Program-made: the position numbers and the translations under genes | DNA from: Henricia sp. BOLD:AAB3569 | Taxonomy: Eukaryota > Echinodermata > Asteroidea > Spinulosida > Echinasteridae | Direction of reading: 5' to 3' | Length of the DNA stretch: 64,000 bases | Assembly (NCBI GenBank): GCA_037783545.1 | Contig: JBBELK010000216.1 | Location: forward strand, 124,001 to 188,000 | Part shown: positions 45,225 to 56,352 of the stretch, piece after piece | Layout of the letters: every line of letters starts with the position of its first letter | Numbering within the stretch: the stretch's first letter is position 1 | Notes under the pieces: generated by a model | Told to the model about the DNA's origin: nothing | The model's database searches: none | Seen by the model: the letters and a program-made list of their open reading frames with translations, nothing else

Positions 45225-48200
45225 TCATAATAGCATTTGGGCTACTTTCTTTGCACACTCTCCAACCTTTGCAGGGTCCTGTACTGAACCGTGTTTCTTA
45301 ACTGTTGGCAATACGTCCAAAGATCTTCCGATGGCCAGTGTATTGTCATCAATACTCATGAGTGTTCCCATGGCAACAAGGAGTCTAAAGATTGCTTCGG
45401 GGTCAGTCTCTGCTTCGAGCATCGTCGACGCGGCGGACAGGCAATGGGACCTTGCCTCGACGTCACCGCCACTCTGTAGAACGACGGCGTAGTTGAGCAT
45501 CACCGTGGCTGTTGCGATGTGAAGGTTTTTGTTGCTGACCGCCTGACACTGCAGGACCGACGTAATCACAGCATCTCGGTTTCCGGTAAGGAGTTTCGTG
45601 CTGTCTGATTGGCAGAAGGCATTTGAGAAAGTCCTCATGACAAGCATGCGATTGGCTGGTTTTGAATCATCTGACGCCAGCTTTAGAACGTGGGACAGGA
45701 ACTGAAGTCCGTCTTTTTCATTGCAGAAGTGATTATTGGTCGTTGGATTGCGAATGACTAAGCGAAGAACGTCCAGGACTGGAAACACTTTGTCTGTTAA
45801 GAAAGCAGGGAATAAGGTAACAAACAGAAAACTCTAAACCTTGACGTTTAAAATTTTAAAGTGTTAAATTTAACTCTCGGATCCCTGTTGGTAAAACCAG
45901 AGGGTGCCAGTTCAAGCCCCCCGCCCCCAGGAAATCTTTGGTATAGTGCTTCATGACGGGCTGTAATGTACCCAAGATCCTAGAGCATTTGTTCGAAAGA
46001 AAGGGGCTTTCTGGTTAGGTTATTTGAAATCACCAGCCACGTGCACCAGGAATCTCATAATTAAAGAACAATTATACAAAAACAACCCATATCCAAGTAT
46101 GGTTACATACATTAACTTTGCATTTGTGTATTTTTGTTTACTACAGCTGCTCTCACCTATAGGCCATTGTAAAGCTTTCCACAAGGCACCTAGCTGCTCT
46201 GCCGTTGGACTACTGGAGTTGGGAACATCCAGAAGTTTCTCAAGATGTCCCAAGGTGGTCGTATCTAGCTGGCTGGACTCATCCAAGGTCAGGTTGAAAT
46301 CTTTCAGCTTACCTGATGCAAATTATGAGAAAACAATTAACTTAAATACAACACAGTAGAGCCTTAATACTGTCGAACCCTAATAATAAGAGCACTGTTA
46401 ATAACATTCTGCTTATAACAAGGAAAATTTTGAATCTCAAATTGTTTGTCATTCTTGACAAAACAGAGTAATATGCTAACTCCCAAGGATGTCTTATTAA
46501 TGAGGTTCGACCTGGTGTGACTGTAAACACTTTAGCGTTCTGCTTATAACGTTCTTCTAATAAGAGACAAATGAACTTACTCAAAATGGCCTGTGGATTA
46601 GCTGAATCGAATGTGACGATGCTCGTCTTTGGGAAGTACGGATTGGTCTGCTTGACTTGTGGATGAGACTGAGCTGGCTGATTGGGTTGATCTGATTGGC
46701 CGTAGGTTGGGACGTAACGCCCAGCTCCTGTCATGAAAAGGAAAAAAGGTCACTTTCTTTGTAAATCATCGTACCTATTTGTCAAAAAGCTACCTCAAAT
46801 GTGGCGTGGTGCCCTGAATATTTCCATGCCCATTGCCTTAAATTGATCGATTCGGGATAGTTACACATGTAGAATCATAAGTTATGAACACGTTGACTGC
46901 CGAGCATAGTTTCACAGGGTGTTCCCACAGAGGGCATTCCCATTTTCTACGAGTATACTCGTAGTGGCAGAATCCGGTACACCTGTTATTTACTACGAGT
47001 ATACTCGTAGTCGGCAGTCAACGTGTTAAGTAGACTAAACTTCTTAGGATGATTCTCCTCTATTTTCACGCCCATTTGTACAAACCTATTTTGGATGGCC
47101 TGTTCCTTAACATCCTTCACATCTATGGTCACCATTTATACTTTTGAACATCGTGCACAAAGTCATGTGCAAGCGCCCCCACCTAAAAAGACAAAATATC
47201 TACATACCTGTAAATGGGTCCGTTCTTGAGAGAGGGTCCCCTCCACCACGCGGTACACCAGGTGGAGGCTTGGAACCGGGGATGTACCGTGAACCACCTG
47301 ACCATAGGAAAACAAATTATCCAAAAATTAATTTACGGCAATGATTATTCTTTGTTCTGCTGAAATGAGCATCAAACCCATCTGGTTTACTTTTCAACAC
47401 TCAAGTACTAAAAACTCAAAATGTCAGTATTGTAGTAATTTTTTCTATACGTGTATTTGACTTATCAAGTACCGGTACATATGTCTCCCCACAATCGCTA
47501 ATTTTGATTAAAGCGAAATTAAAGCCAACCTGTGAATGGATCACCAGCAGCAGGTGCACTAGTACCCAGTGTTACACCCTTGGTGTTATTGATGATAAAA
47601 TTAGCAATTTCTTCTAGGTATTGCTGACTGAGATCGTTGGTGTGGATGAATCGTTGAGCTACCAGCCAGGGGTCCTCGGAGATGTTGTAGGGGAGCTTTA
47701 GAGCAGGTTTACCCTCCTCGAGGTCGACGTTGAAAACGTAGTCGTATTCCTACAGAATTGGAAAAGAGTGTATAAAGTGAGCTATAACATCGACCCGGCT
47801 CAATACATTAAGATCCAACACTGTAGTGTTTGAGCCTGGATTTTGGTAGTGGTGTTGGATTTTGACGGATTGAGCAGGCTAATCCTGAATTCCCCAGAAG
47901 ATTAGGGAAAACATAATCCATGTTCAATTGCACAAAATCCAACATTTATTTGTGACCTGGCATAAAGTGTTTTGGGGATTCTGTGGATTTTAGTGCATTG
48001 GTTCACACCAAATTTTTGTCCGCGTCGCTTCAAAGTGACGTACGTCAAATTAACAAATTTACATGTGTGACAAGTAAAAAAAGTTCAGTGCGAATCCACC
48101 TAAATTTTGGATTTTTACCGACCACTTACCTTCCCTTCATACATGACCTTGCTACTGCTAGGCTGGGTATCATCACCCTCAGTACCCACAACATCTCCAA

Positions 48201-50624
48201 TCTTGTTCCAGTTGGCATCCACAACGCTCCAGGAGTACGCTTCCACCGTGTCACCGACTCGCACTAGTTTGGTTTGCCCTTCCTTTGTGCCTTAAATTAT
48301 CATAAATAAAAACAGTACTAATCAGGGCCATTATGTGACAACCTTTAAAACGTCAATTAACACAAGGCACTAATTTCAATTTAACCTAATCTCTCTTAGC
48401 ATTTTTACTGTAACTAGGGTATGGTTAAAAAAACAAAGAATGGCTGTATATTATTCAGATGCTGTATAATAATTCTGCATTTTGTAAGGACATCTTTCAT
48501 ACCAGGTTTGGCCAAATCCTCTTTCCCTGGTAAGTCCTCCATCTTAATCCCACCAAAGGCCTGGGTCTTAGCAGGCACTGAGAAGGATGCTACTTGTTTG
48601 TTGTACAGCTCAATGACGTCATCGCTGGCAATTCGCTCCGAGTTGGTGCTGAATACTCTAGCTACACCGTCGCTGTTAGTGCAAAAACAGAAAAACTTTT
48701 GTTTGGTTATGAAAAATTATTGGAAGAGAATTTGAACTGCAAGTTTCTGGACGTCAAAATAAATATTTATGCATAATGTCAACATCAAGATTTACTTAGG
48801 ATTTTAATATTTTTAAACGAAAAATTATGGAAATTTTTTTCTTACATAAGGGATTAATATGTATTTGCCTTAAAGATTCTTGAGTACATTACTTTTACAC
48901 GTAATAAAATTATATATGAAAATATTAGCAATTCTTAGCCATTGAAGTTAACTTCAATTACCTAGAACCAGCGACAATGTCTCCATTCGGCAGCACAGCC
49001 ACACACCAGATTGACTGAGCAGGGAGTGTAATTGTCTGTTGGCAGGCACCTTCACGCCATACTCTGATTGTCCGGTCTTCCCCCGACGTCACAAAATCCG
49101 TGCCATTTGGTAAAAGAGCCATGGAGTAGACAAAGCTGGTATGGCCTTGAAGTTGCTGGGTGCAGTCTCCCGTTGTCAACCAGCGACGGATCGTGTTGTC
49201 ATTTCCAGCGGAGAAAAACTCCACCTCGGAAAGGATCATAAGGGCACGGACGCAGTCACTGTGGCCTGAATTGTAGCAACACGGTATTTAAACTGGTTAT
49301 TTTTTTCTAGTTATAAGCAAAATGTTGCATTAATTGTTGGATCATTTTTTAAAACTCACCAAGAAATGTGCGTTCACACTTGCCAGCACGCCACATTTTG
49401 ATGCTCTTATCTGCCGACCCTGTAAGCATGAGGCCTTGTGTTGGCATGAGAGCTACTGCCCATACAGCGGCCTCGTGACCCTTTAACGTCATCACATTGC
49501 GTTGGTTGAGCCACACTTTGGCTGTGTTGTCCCAAGATCCACTCAACAAAGTGCCAAACTTTCCTGCTGCCAGAGCACACACTGTAATAATAATAAACAA
49601 GTTGGCACACTGTTTGAATGTCTCATTTCCCATTTCCTTATTGCAAACAAATGTTGTGCTGTATTCTTTCGTAAATATTAATATACTGTCCCAATTGGTA
49701 GGCATTTCATTAGAATAAAAGGACAAATTCCAGACACATTTACAACTTCTTCTTGATATGAAAAGATAATGCCCTAGAAAGTGTAAATTTGCTGAGGAAG
49801 CATTTATTTAGCAGTGAAGAGGTTTGTTTTTAAAAAACACTTAAAATAAAATAAAAATTACAAAAAATTACTTTTTAAATTTCAAATTTGAGCCCAATCC
49901 CATTGTGAGCATTACATTTTTCAAGACCGACATCAAGCAGATCAACAAACCTGTATTTTCGTGACCTGTCAGAGTATACTCCGGCATCGGACTATCTAAA
50001 TTGTAAACATTGATCTTGTGGTCATTTCCTCCAGTGGCTATTAAACCTTGCGGGTTTTTGTCATTGGGAGGCAAAACACAGACAGCTGCGATGAAATTGT
50101 CATGACCTCTCATGCAGTGCTTTTCTTCATATCTTTTATTTCTGAGGAAGAAAAGAATTAAAGTTCTGTCAGTGTCAGTCTGTGAAGAAATATGTGGGAA
50201 TGTCGTGAACCAACAACATGATGCATTTAATAGATTTTGTCGTTTTGATTCCAGGAGGTAAATAAAAAAAATAAAAAAGAAATCTAAGCTAGACATGATA
50301 ATTGATATGATCATGCCGAGGATATACGGACATTGCTCGAAACAACCGATGGGGGCGCCCTCCATAAAACTGCGGTGTTGTATGGATGTGCTGTGTGTGC
50401 AATTTAAATGGGCAGCACATACGTACAGCCTAGGCGAAACAAAATTACGAAAAACAAAGGGTAAACTACCCTGTAGGAACCCAGAGTCGAGCAGTACGAT
50501 CCCTTGATGCCGTTACAACTGATCCTTCTGGATGGTATGCCACAGCAATGGCTCTAACATCCATTTCATGCCCCTGTAAAATAGAGGACAGTTTAAAAAT
50601 TCCGTCGGTCATGGTGGCTGCCAT
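45225..50624 (-). CDS. PLAA: Phospholipase A2-activating protein (PLAA/Ufd3/Doa1 family), 11 exons, complete
   Basis: Exons 50624-50470, 50141-49951, 49581-49360, 49265-48962, 48672-48503, 48290-48130, 47749-47530, 47297-47208, 46727-46581, 46312-46157 and 45793-45225 join to 2385 nt, 794 residues (human 795). An in-frame second ATG at 50612 is an alternative start. Exons 1-5 encode the seven-blade WD40 propeller ([74 protein letters not shown]). Exons 6-7 carry the PFU ubiquitin-binding domain ([22 protein letters not shown]). Two DPFTG-x-x-RY repeats follow across exons 7-9. Exons 10-11 are the PUL armadillo-like domain that binds the C-terminus of p97/VCP. The family acts with p97 in ubiquitin homeostasis and endolysosomal sorting. 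It is divergent from ASF1. Confidence 0.97.
46886..47028. repeat. MITE with termini AACACGTTGACTGCCGA in PLAA intron 8
   Basis: Inverted ends AACACGTTGACTGCCGA and TCGGCAGTCAACGTGTT. The interior has the perfect 18-base palindrome CTACGAGTATACTCGTAG twice. Confidence 0.88.
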
Positions 50625-51022
50625 TTTGTTTTTTGAATAGCCTCGGTCAAAAAGAATAATATTGCTAATACTTTAGACTCTTGCAAATAGTACTAGTTAT
50701 TAATAAGTCTTTTATAATTTTAAATATTTTGTAAAACTAAGGATAAAATATAATACAGAATGAGTTTTAAATATTAATATATGAATTATTAATATGATTT
50801 TAAAAACATAAATACTGAACAAGGTTGTAGAATACGAACCAATCAAAACGTGTGTGAAATAACTCATGAATATTGAGCAATTCAACCAATCAGATTTCTC
50901 GATAAGAAATCGTTTGTCCCCTGATTTTGCGCCACTTGCGATATCGTTTCGAAACGCCGCCAAATCCTGCTTGAAAGGTTTCCGTAAAACTTCGACACGA
51001 TCGCTTTGCTTAGACATACAGT
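50625..51022. promoter_or_regulatory. Shared divergent promoter region of PLAA and ASF1
   Basis: The two start codons face away from each other across 398 bases. The ASF1 side holds two CCAAT boxes (50839-50843 and 50886-50890) about 47 bases apart and an E2F-like TTTTGCGCC at 50925-50933. Paired CCAAT boxes with an E2F-type site are typical of S-phase genes, and ASF1 genes are E2F targets in other animals. No TATA box in a convincing place. The assignment to regulation is inference; transcription start sites cannot be seen in the sequence. Confidence 0.5.
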
Positions 51023-54000
51023 ATGGCAAAAGTACAGATAGAGAATGTCGAAGTGCTTGACAATCCAACATCATACCTTAATCCTTTCCAGTTTGAAATA
51101 ACATTCCACTGTTCAGACGATTTGTCCGAAGGTGAGCAGTGACTTCATTTTACTAGCTGACTGGGCGAACAAAACATTGACATTGTGCATGCCCCGCGTG
51201 TGCAGGCGCGGCGGATCCGAGGGCGGGGGGCCGGGGAGGTCATCGAGCATCAGTAACTTCGTGCACATTTGTCGGGCCTGCAGGAAAAACCCAAATTTAG
51301 GAGTGAAAACATTGTAAGATTTTGTGAGGAAACACTTGACTTAGAAATGTTTCAGCCTGTCTCATAATGTTTTCTACTGAACATGACTACCCCTAGAACT
51401 ATGGGGGATATAGTATCCCCCATAGGTGATGTTGTTTTTTTCCAATATGGCGGCGCCTGAACTTTAAGATCGGACCGAAACGTTTTCGGCTAGCGCAATA
51501 ATCCGCTGCCCAATCGCCACCAAACTCCGTCTGATAGTTCTTGAGACACTCACCTTGCGTGTGTCTACGGAATTTCGGTACCATTTGTCCACTAAATTCT
51601 CCGAAAATAATGTTGGGAAATGAACGGGAACATGTGCGATGCATGTGGATGCATGATCGAGGCATTCGGTGCGATGCATGTGGATGCATCGCACATGTTC
51701 CCGTTCATTTCCCAACATTATTTTCGGAGAATTTAGTGGACAAATGGTACCGAAATTCCGTAGACACACGCAAGGTGAGTGTCTCAAGAACTATCAGACG
51801 GAGTTTGGTGGCGATTGGGCAGCGGATTATTGCGCTAGCCGAAAACGTTTCGGTCCGATCTTAAAGTTCAGGCGCCGCCATATTGGAAAAAAACAACATC
51901 ACCTATGGGGGATACTATATCCCCCATAGTTCTAGGGGTAGAACATGACATGAGACGGGCTGAAATTTGTAAGTGTTTCCACAAGTCACAAAATCTTTTT
52001 CTCACTCAAAATTTTGTGTTTTCCATCAAATCTGCACTTACCGATTTATGTGTAAAACCAAAAATGAAAGGTCCTCCCAATAATGTCGCAAAATTACTAA
52101 AATTCTTAAAGACACAGGCTCGTCAGCAATGCGTGCGCGCCAAATTCGTGTTACGAAAAAAGGAACTCCATGCCTTTGCTATGGAGCTGCGTATTTCGTG
52201 GCACGAATTTGGCGTGCACGCGTTGCTGACGAGCCTGTTCCTTTAAACGATAATTTTACAAAAACGAATGAAAGTCTTTTTTTTCCCCTAAATCATTAGA
52301 TTTGGAGTGGAAAATCATTTATGTTGGGTCAGCCGAATCAGAAGACCACGACCAGACGTTAGACTCGGTCCTCGTAGGACCAGTGCCAGCTGGACACCAC
52401 ATGTTTGTCTTTCAGGTAAGCGAGGCGTCTTTTGAGGGACTTTCACAGGGAATTCCACAGATTGCCCTTTTGCAATCTTCCCATGCACATTTGATTTCCT
52501 AATGGAAGTACCCTTTGCAATTGAGAAGTATCCCGAGTTTGGCTGTATTCAAGTCCATCCCCAGTCCTCTCAAGCCTTCATAAGACCATCAGTTTATGTT
52601 CATCCTATTCTGTCGGTCGCACATCCTGGCACTTCTGTGACCCGGTGTCATGTGCCTTTGTATACGGGCATAACACCGTGACTGGAGTGAAAACAAATTC
52701 GTTCATGCTTAGATACGTGTACGTGTTGCGTAGACAACGGCTTTGTTATTTCGCTGATCGCCATGGGCACAACGTTGTTTTCACTCCAGTGACGTTGCGG
52801 CGACCGACGGAATTGTTAACTGGACTCTTCGGTTCACAGACAAAAAAAAGAATTTATTTCATCACCACTGGACAAAGTCAATACACTTTATGAAATGCAA
52901 ATTTTCTAATGATTAGAGGCATATATGTAATTTTGTATTAGTTACTATGTTGTCCGCATAATAGATCAATTTCTTAAAATGTTCAATCAGGCTAATTGTC
53001 CAGACACGTCGCTCATCCCAGAATCGGATGCCTTGGGTGTGACTGTGGCTCTTCTCACGTGTTCGTTTCGAAGCCAGGAGTTTGTGCGCGTGGGCTACTA
53101 CGTAAACAATGAATACGCCGACCCTGAGATGAGAGAGAATCCACCGTCCAAACCGCAGTTCGACAAGGTTTGTCATTCTTCTTTTTCTTAACTTTTATAT
53201 TTATTTGTAATTGGGTCTTTCCACAGTAATGGGGTACATTTCTGTGACATACAAGATCACTTCAAATGTCTTAATTTTATCTTTACATTATCCAGTTAAA
53301 CCGAGGAAATAACTTTTACCCCAAGGAGTAAGAAAAAAAGTCCTACAACATACATTTCTGAAAACCCCGTGCACAAATTTTCCTATTACGTATGTAACAA
53401 AGACAGAAAAAAATGTCACAATTGGTCTGTCCACGTTACATACGTAATAGGAAAATTTGTACACAAGCTTTTCAGAAATGTATGTTGTGGCGCAATTTCT
53501 TACCTTTTTGGGCAAAAGTTATCTCCTGACAATAGTACAAGGAAATTTCTTTAAGTTTGAGATAAACTGAAGACATTTGAAAGGAATTATTGACTTATCT
53601 TTCAAATAGGCCCATTAGTGTGGAAAGACCCACAAACGGTTCTGTTCTTTAGCTGATGGCCTGTTTCTGTTTAAGGAATTGACTTTTTATTTTCTTCCTC
53701 TCAAGTTGGGTCATTGTAGTACAGGAATTGAGCACTAAAGTGAAAACATCGCCCCTTGTGCGTTAATGAGTGTTACTGGGTCTACACTAAAACCTGGGAA
53801 CGCTTTATCAATGGATGTTTCAGATTACTGGTGAATGTTTAGACCCATTTACCCTGTTATCTGATGTCACACTTCAGTAGTCTACTGATTTCTGCAGAAT
53901 GATATAACAGACCTGACAACATTGAGTTAAATCAACCTGGTGGCGCTTTAATGTTTTGTTTTGTTTGTAATTACAGGTGGTACGGAACATCTTGCACACC

Positions 54001-54261
54001 AATCCTCGCATCACCCGCTTCAAGATAGACTGGGAAGACAGCATGAACAACGAGAACATCCCTCCCCAACAGAACGTCATGTCTCCTCAACAGAACGTCA
54101 TGTCTCCTCAACAGAACGTCATGTCTCCTCCCCCCTCCTTGCCCTCTAGCACGCAGTGCCCTTCCCACTTGGACAAACTGGCATCCAGTGATCTCGCAGC
54201 ACCGCTCAACACAGACAGTAACAGCAGCTTGCCAGAATACGTATCCACCATGGAACACTGA
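51023..54261 (+). CDS. ASF1: Histone chaperone ASF1, 4 exons, complete
   Basis: Exons 51023-51131, 52300-52415, 52991-53167 and 53977-54261 join to 687 nt, 228 residues. The conserved immunoglobulin-like core (about residues 1-155) is intact: [81 protein letters not shown] and the [13 protein letters not shown] end. ASF1 binds the H3-H4 dimer and hands it to CAF-1 or HIRA during replication-coupled and independent nucleosome assembly. The C-terminal tail holds three tandem copies of the heptapeptide QQNVMSP, then a Ser-rich segment with no clear counterpart in vertebrates. Vertebrates have two genes (ASF1A, ASF1B); one is expected here. Intron 1 contains a 553-bp palindrome and a hairpin MITE. 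The start lies about 400 bp from the PLAA start on the opposite strand. Confidence 0.97.
51388..51940. mobile_element. Long palindromic foldback element FB2 (553 bp, 9-bp TSD) in ASF1 intron 1
   Basis: Two arms of about 255 bases are almost perfect inverse copies, starting TACCCCTAGAACTATGGGGG and meeting at a spacer of about 40 bases near 51644-51683. A perfect 9-bp target duplication GAACATGAC flanks it (51379-51387 and 51941-51949). Because the arms are inverse copies, both strands carry the same ~107-codon open frame; this is a property of the palindrome and not a gene. The flanks belong to an older MITE family (AGCCTGTCTCATAA motif) also present at 26309-26499 and 31764-31968, so the insertion is nested. 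Confidence 0.92.
52107..52245. repeat. Hairpin MITE family A, copy 4
   Basis: Located in ASF1 intron 1, 160 bases after the FB2 palindrome and just before exon 2. Termini AAAGACACAGG and CCTGTTCCTTT are slightly diverged. Confidence 0.85.
53212..53633. repeat. MITE family F, copy 2 in ASF1 intron 3
   Basis: Same nested structure as 12584-13000 (outer GGGTCTTTCCACAGTAATGG, inner CCTATTACGTATGTAAC and inverse). Confidence 0.88.
53724..53886. repeat. MITE family C, copy in ASF1 intron 3
   Basis: Termini GAGCACTAAAGTGAAAAC and CACACTTCAGTAGTCTAC, same interior motif TCTACACTAAAACC. Confidence 0.75.
54067..54129 (+). repeat. Three tandem 21-bp units in the ASF1 coding sequence
   Basis: Three copies of CAACAGAACGTCATGTCTCC+T, virtually identical at the DNA level, encode (QQNVMSP)3 in the C-terminal tail of ASF1. 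The identity suggests recent expansion. Confidence 0.9.
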
Positions 54262-54454
54262 ACGCTTATTTATTTGTGACTTTTTGGTTAATGTTGTAGT
54301 TGAGTCCAAAGACAAAACCTGCTGTCTCTGCTGGACTTTCCAAAGCATGTTTTGAGATTCTTCAAACACGAAATGGTGGTTCAGCAGTCCATGTTCAGTT
54401 GTAAAATACAGGCTTGAAATTTTGCCATGTCACCAAAGGGCACATTCAAATATC

Positions 54455-54561
54455 TGATGACAACAATGCTTGTCCTTTGCCAGATACCATAGGCGCCTTT
54501 AACTAATTTATTTGTTAAAGGCGTCTATGGTGTCTGGCAAAGGACAAGCATTGTTGTCGTC
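54455..54561 (+). other. Long hairpin in the ASF1 3' UTR
   Basis: Arms of about 48 bases pair almost perfectly around a ~10-base loop (TAATTTATTT, 54504-54513): left GCTTGTCCTTTGCCAGATAC…, right GTGTCTGGCAAAGGACAAGC…. It is 200 bases after the stop codon. It may be a MITE or a folded regulatory or small-RNA-like structure. Confidence 0.75.
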
Positions 54562-54811
54562 GGATTTTTGAAAGTGTGTGGGGGAGGATGGCACAACACT
54601 TTGGAGGGGCCATGCTAATTCCCTTAAAGCAGCTTACACATGTAGATTATCAAGCCTCAAATCCCATTTTGGGGGTCACATGCTCTCCCACAACACCCCC
54701 TCCGGCAACGCCACTGCAAAGGGCACTTTCGTTAGAGAATCAAAAACCTAGGGGATGATTGCAAAGGGACACCACCGCCGAGATGTCAGTTTTGGATACA
54801 CAACAATATTG

Positions 54812-54997
54812 GGGTCGTCCAAAGTTGTCTACAAAGCGTAGGAAAGGGAAGGGGACTTTACATGCACCGACAATTGTGACACTTTATGGTACTGACAGAA
54901 AAATGTTGATTAGTATTTTTAGTGGGAGGGAGGAGGGTCTTGAAAAATACTCTGCTCTGTAGAACTGTGAAAATGTTGACAGCTTTGGGCGGCCCCT
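54812..54997. repeat. MITE family L, copy 2 in the ASF1 3' UTR
   Basis: Ends GGGGTCGTCCAAAGTTGTCT and ACAGCTTTGGGCGGCCCC; shares CTACAAAGCGTAGG / AGAACTGTGAAAATGTTGAC. Confidence 0.75.
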
Positions 54998-55324
54998 TAT
55001 AAAAATATTTTACTGTCTCTGAAATGGAATCGACTATAACACTCCTTTTTTTTTAACTCGTTTTCTTTTTGTATGTGCTGTAAATAGACATAATAGATTT
55101 TCTTAGATTACCTAAAGAAAAATCCACCTGCAATTAAATTGACAGATTTTTAAAAATCTACCCCACTCCACACAAAATAAGCAGCCTTTTATTCCTTTAA
55201 AATTGAGGTTTTGCTTCAAAATTACCGGCATGTGAAATCTGTTTCGATCAGATTTCATTGTGAAGGATGAGTGCAATAGTGTCATCAAAAATTACTTTAT
55301 TATAGCAAGCACAAAGGCACTTAC

Positions 55325-55652
55325 TTTAAAGGCCCATTGTATCATTTGCAACGACCCCATTTTTCATGAGTTGACAAGGAAAACCTTACTCAAAGTGTTG
55401 ATAGCAATGTTGGAAATTGACAACCAAAGGTAGTTTTCTAAAAAGTCCCATGCACAGGACTTTTTTTTTACCATTATTACTTGTACACAAAATCCTTATA
55501 TAGATTTTCAAGGTTTTCTGAAGCATTGATTCATCTAAGTAGCTAACATTTCTTGAAGCTAGTTTACCAACATTCTTCCTTAGATATGTTACACTCTTAT
55601 TCCACGAATCTGTAAAAAGTTTTATCTTGCAAATGATACATAGGCCTTTAAA
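55325..55652. repeat. MITE family J (TTTAAAGGCCCATTGTATCA), copy in the ASF1 3' UTR
   Basis: Inverted ends TTTAAAGGCCCATTGTATCA and TGATACATAGGCCTTTAAA. One-ended or diverged relatives: 59250-59513 (ATTGCAAATGATACAATGGG), 26760-26894 and 43540-43700. Confidence 0.8.
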
Positions 55653-55858
55653 TGAAATTTCTTTGACACCAGCACTGAGTCATACTAATCTGTGTACATC
55701 ACAAACAAAAACGCCTTCGATTAAAACATTTTGATTGTTACTGATTGAAATCAAAATGTACTTTAAGCACAAGTGGTAGTGCTAAATTGAAATTGTTGTA
55801 AACAGTTAACATATGATCGTTTCAGTGAAAAGCAATTCTTGGTAAATTTATGACACCC

Positions 55859-56008
55859 TATAGACTGTATCGAATAGCCGCCATTTCGTGGAGCAGTTTC
55901 TTTGTTCCTTGAGGACATGCATGGTTGCACATATTGTGCTTCCATTGTTAAACAGGTTAAGTAACAAAAGGTGCCCCACAAGATGGCAGCTATTCGATAC
56001 TGTCTATA
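55859..56008. repeat. MITE family I, copy 3 in the ASF1 3' UTR
   Basis: Ends CTATAGACTGTATCGAATAG and CTATTCGATACTGTCTATA, with the interior AGGACATGCATGGTTGCAC shared with copies 1 and 2. Confidence 0.88.
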
Positions 56009-56346
56009 TTGTAATTTGTGGAATTTTGAACTTGGAATCATGATTGTTCATATCATAAATAAAATAAAGAATGTTTATGTTCTGCAATCGTTGTTGGAGA
56101 TCGGAGGAGAAATGTTGATCGGTGTACGATTCACCACTGTATGCAACAAATTTGTGCATAAATTAGTTCATATCGGTCTTCAAATGCCAAGTTTTCCACA
56201 GGGCCATTGATAAGTTTTTAATAAAAATGCATAAATTAATGTACAGGGTATGTTAATATTACCAGACCATTGATGACAAAATTATTTTGGTAGTCCCTGT
56301 TTGAAAATGTCTGTATTTGTTCCTTTTGCTTGTGGATTTTGTGAGG

Positions 56347-56352
56347 AATAAA
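56347..56352 (+). terminator. Probable polyadenylation signal of ASF1
   Basis: AATAAA is followed within about 40 bases by a GT/T-rich stretch (TGGTCTGGTTTTGTTCTG), the usual downstream element. If used, the ASF1 3' UTR is about 2.1 kb and includes a long hairpin (54455-54561) and three MITE copies. Earlier AATAAA motifs near 56060 lack as clear a downstream element. Confidence 0.5.

Noticed and set aside
50470-50573. Possible intron acceptor (TTTTACAG) inside PLAA exon 1
   Set aside because: Reading straight through gives [16 protein letters not shown], the normal PLAA N-terminus, so there is no intron at that point.
50712-51074. 120-codon minus-strand frame overlapping the ASF1 start
   Set aside because: It is antisense to ASF1 exon 1 and to the shared promoter; PLAA's real first exon is 50624-50470.
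51464-51864. Two ~107-codon open frames with nearly the same protein on opposite strands
   Set aside because: They are the two arms of the FB2 palindrome read outward. The sense is duplicated by symmetry, composition is not protein-like, and the frames cross the inverted centre.
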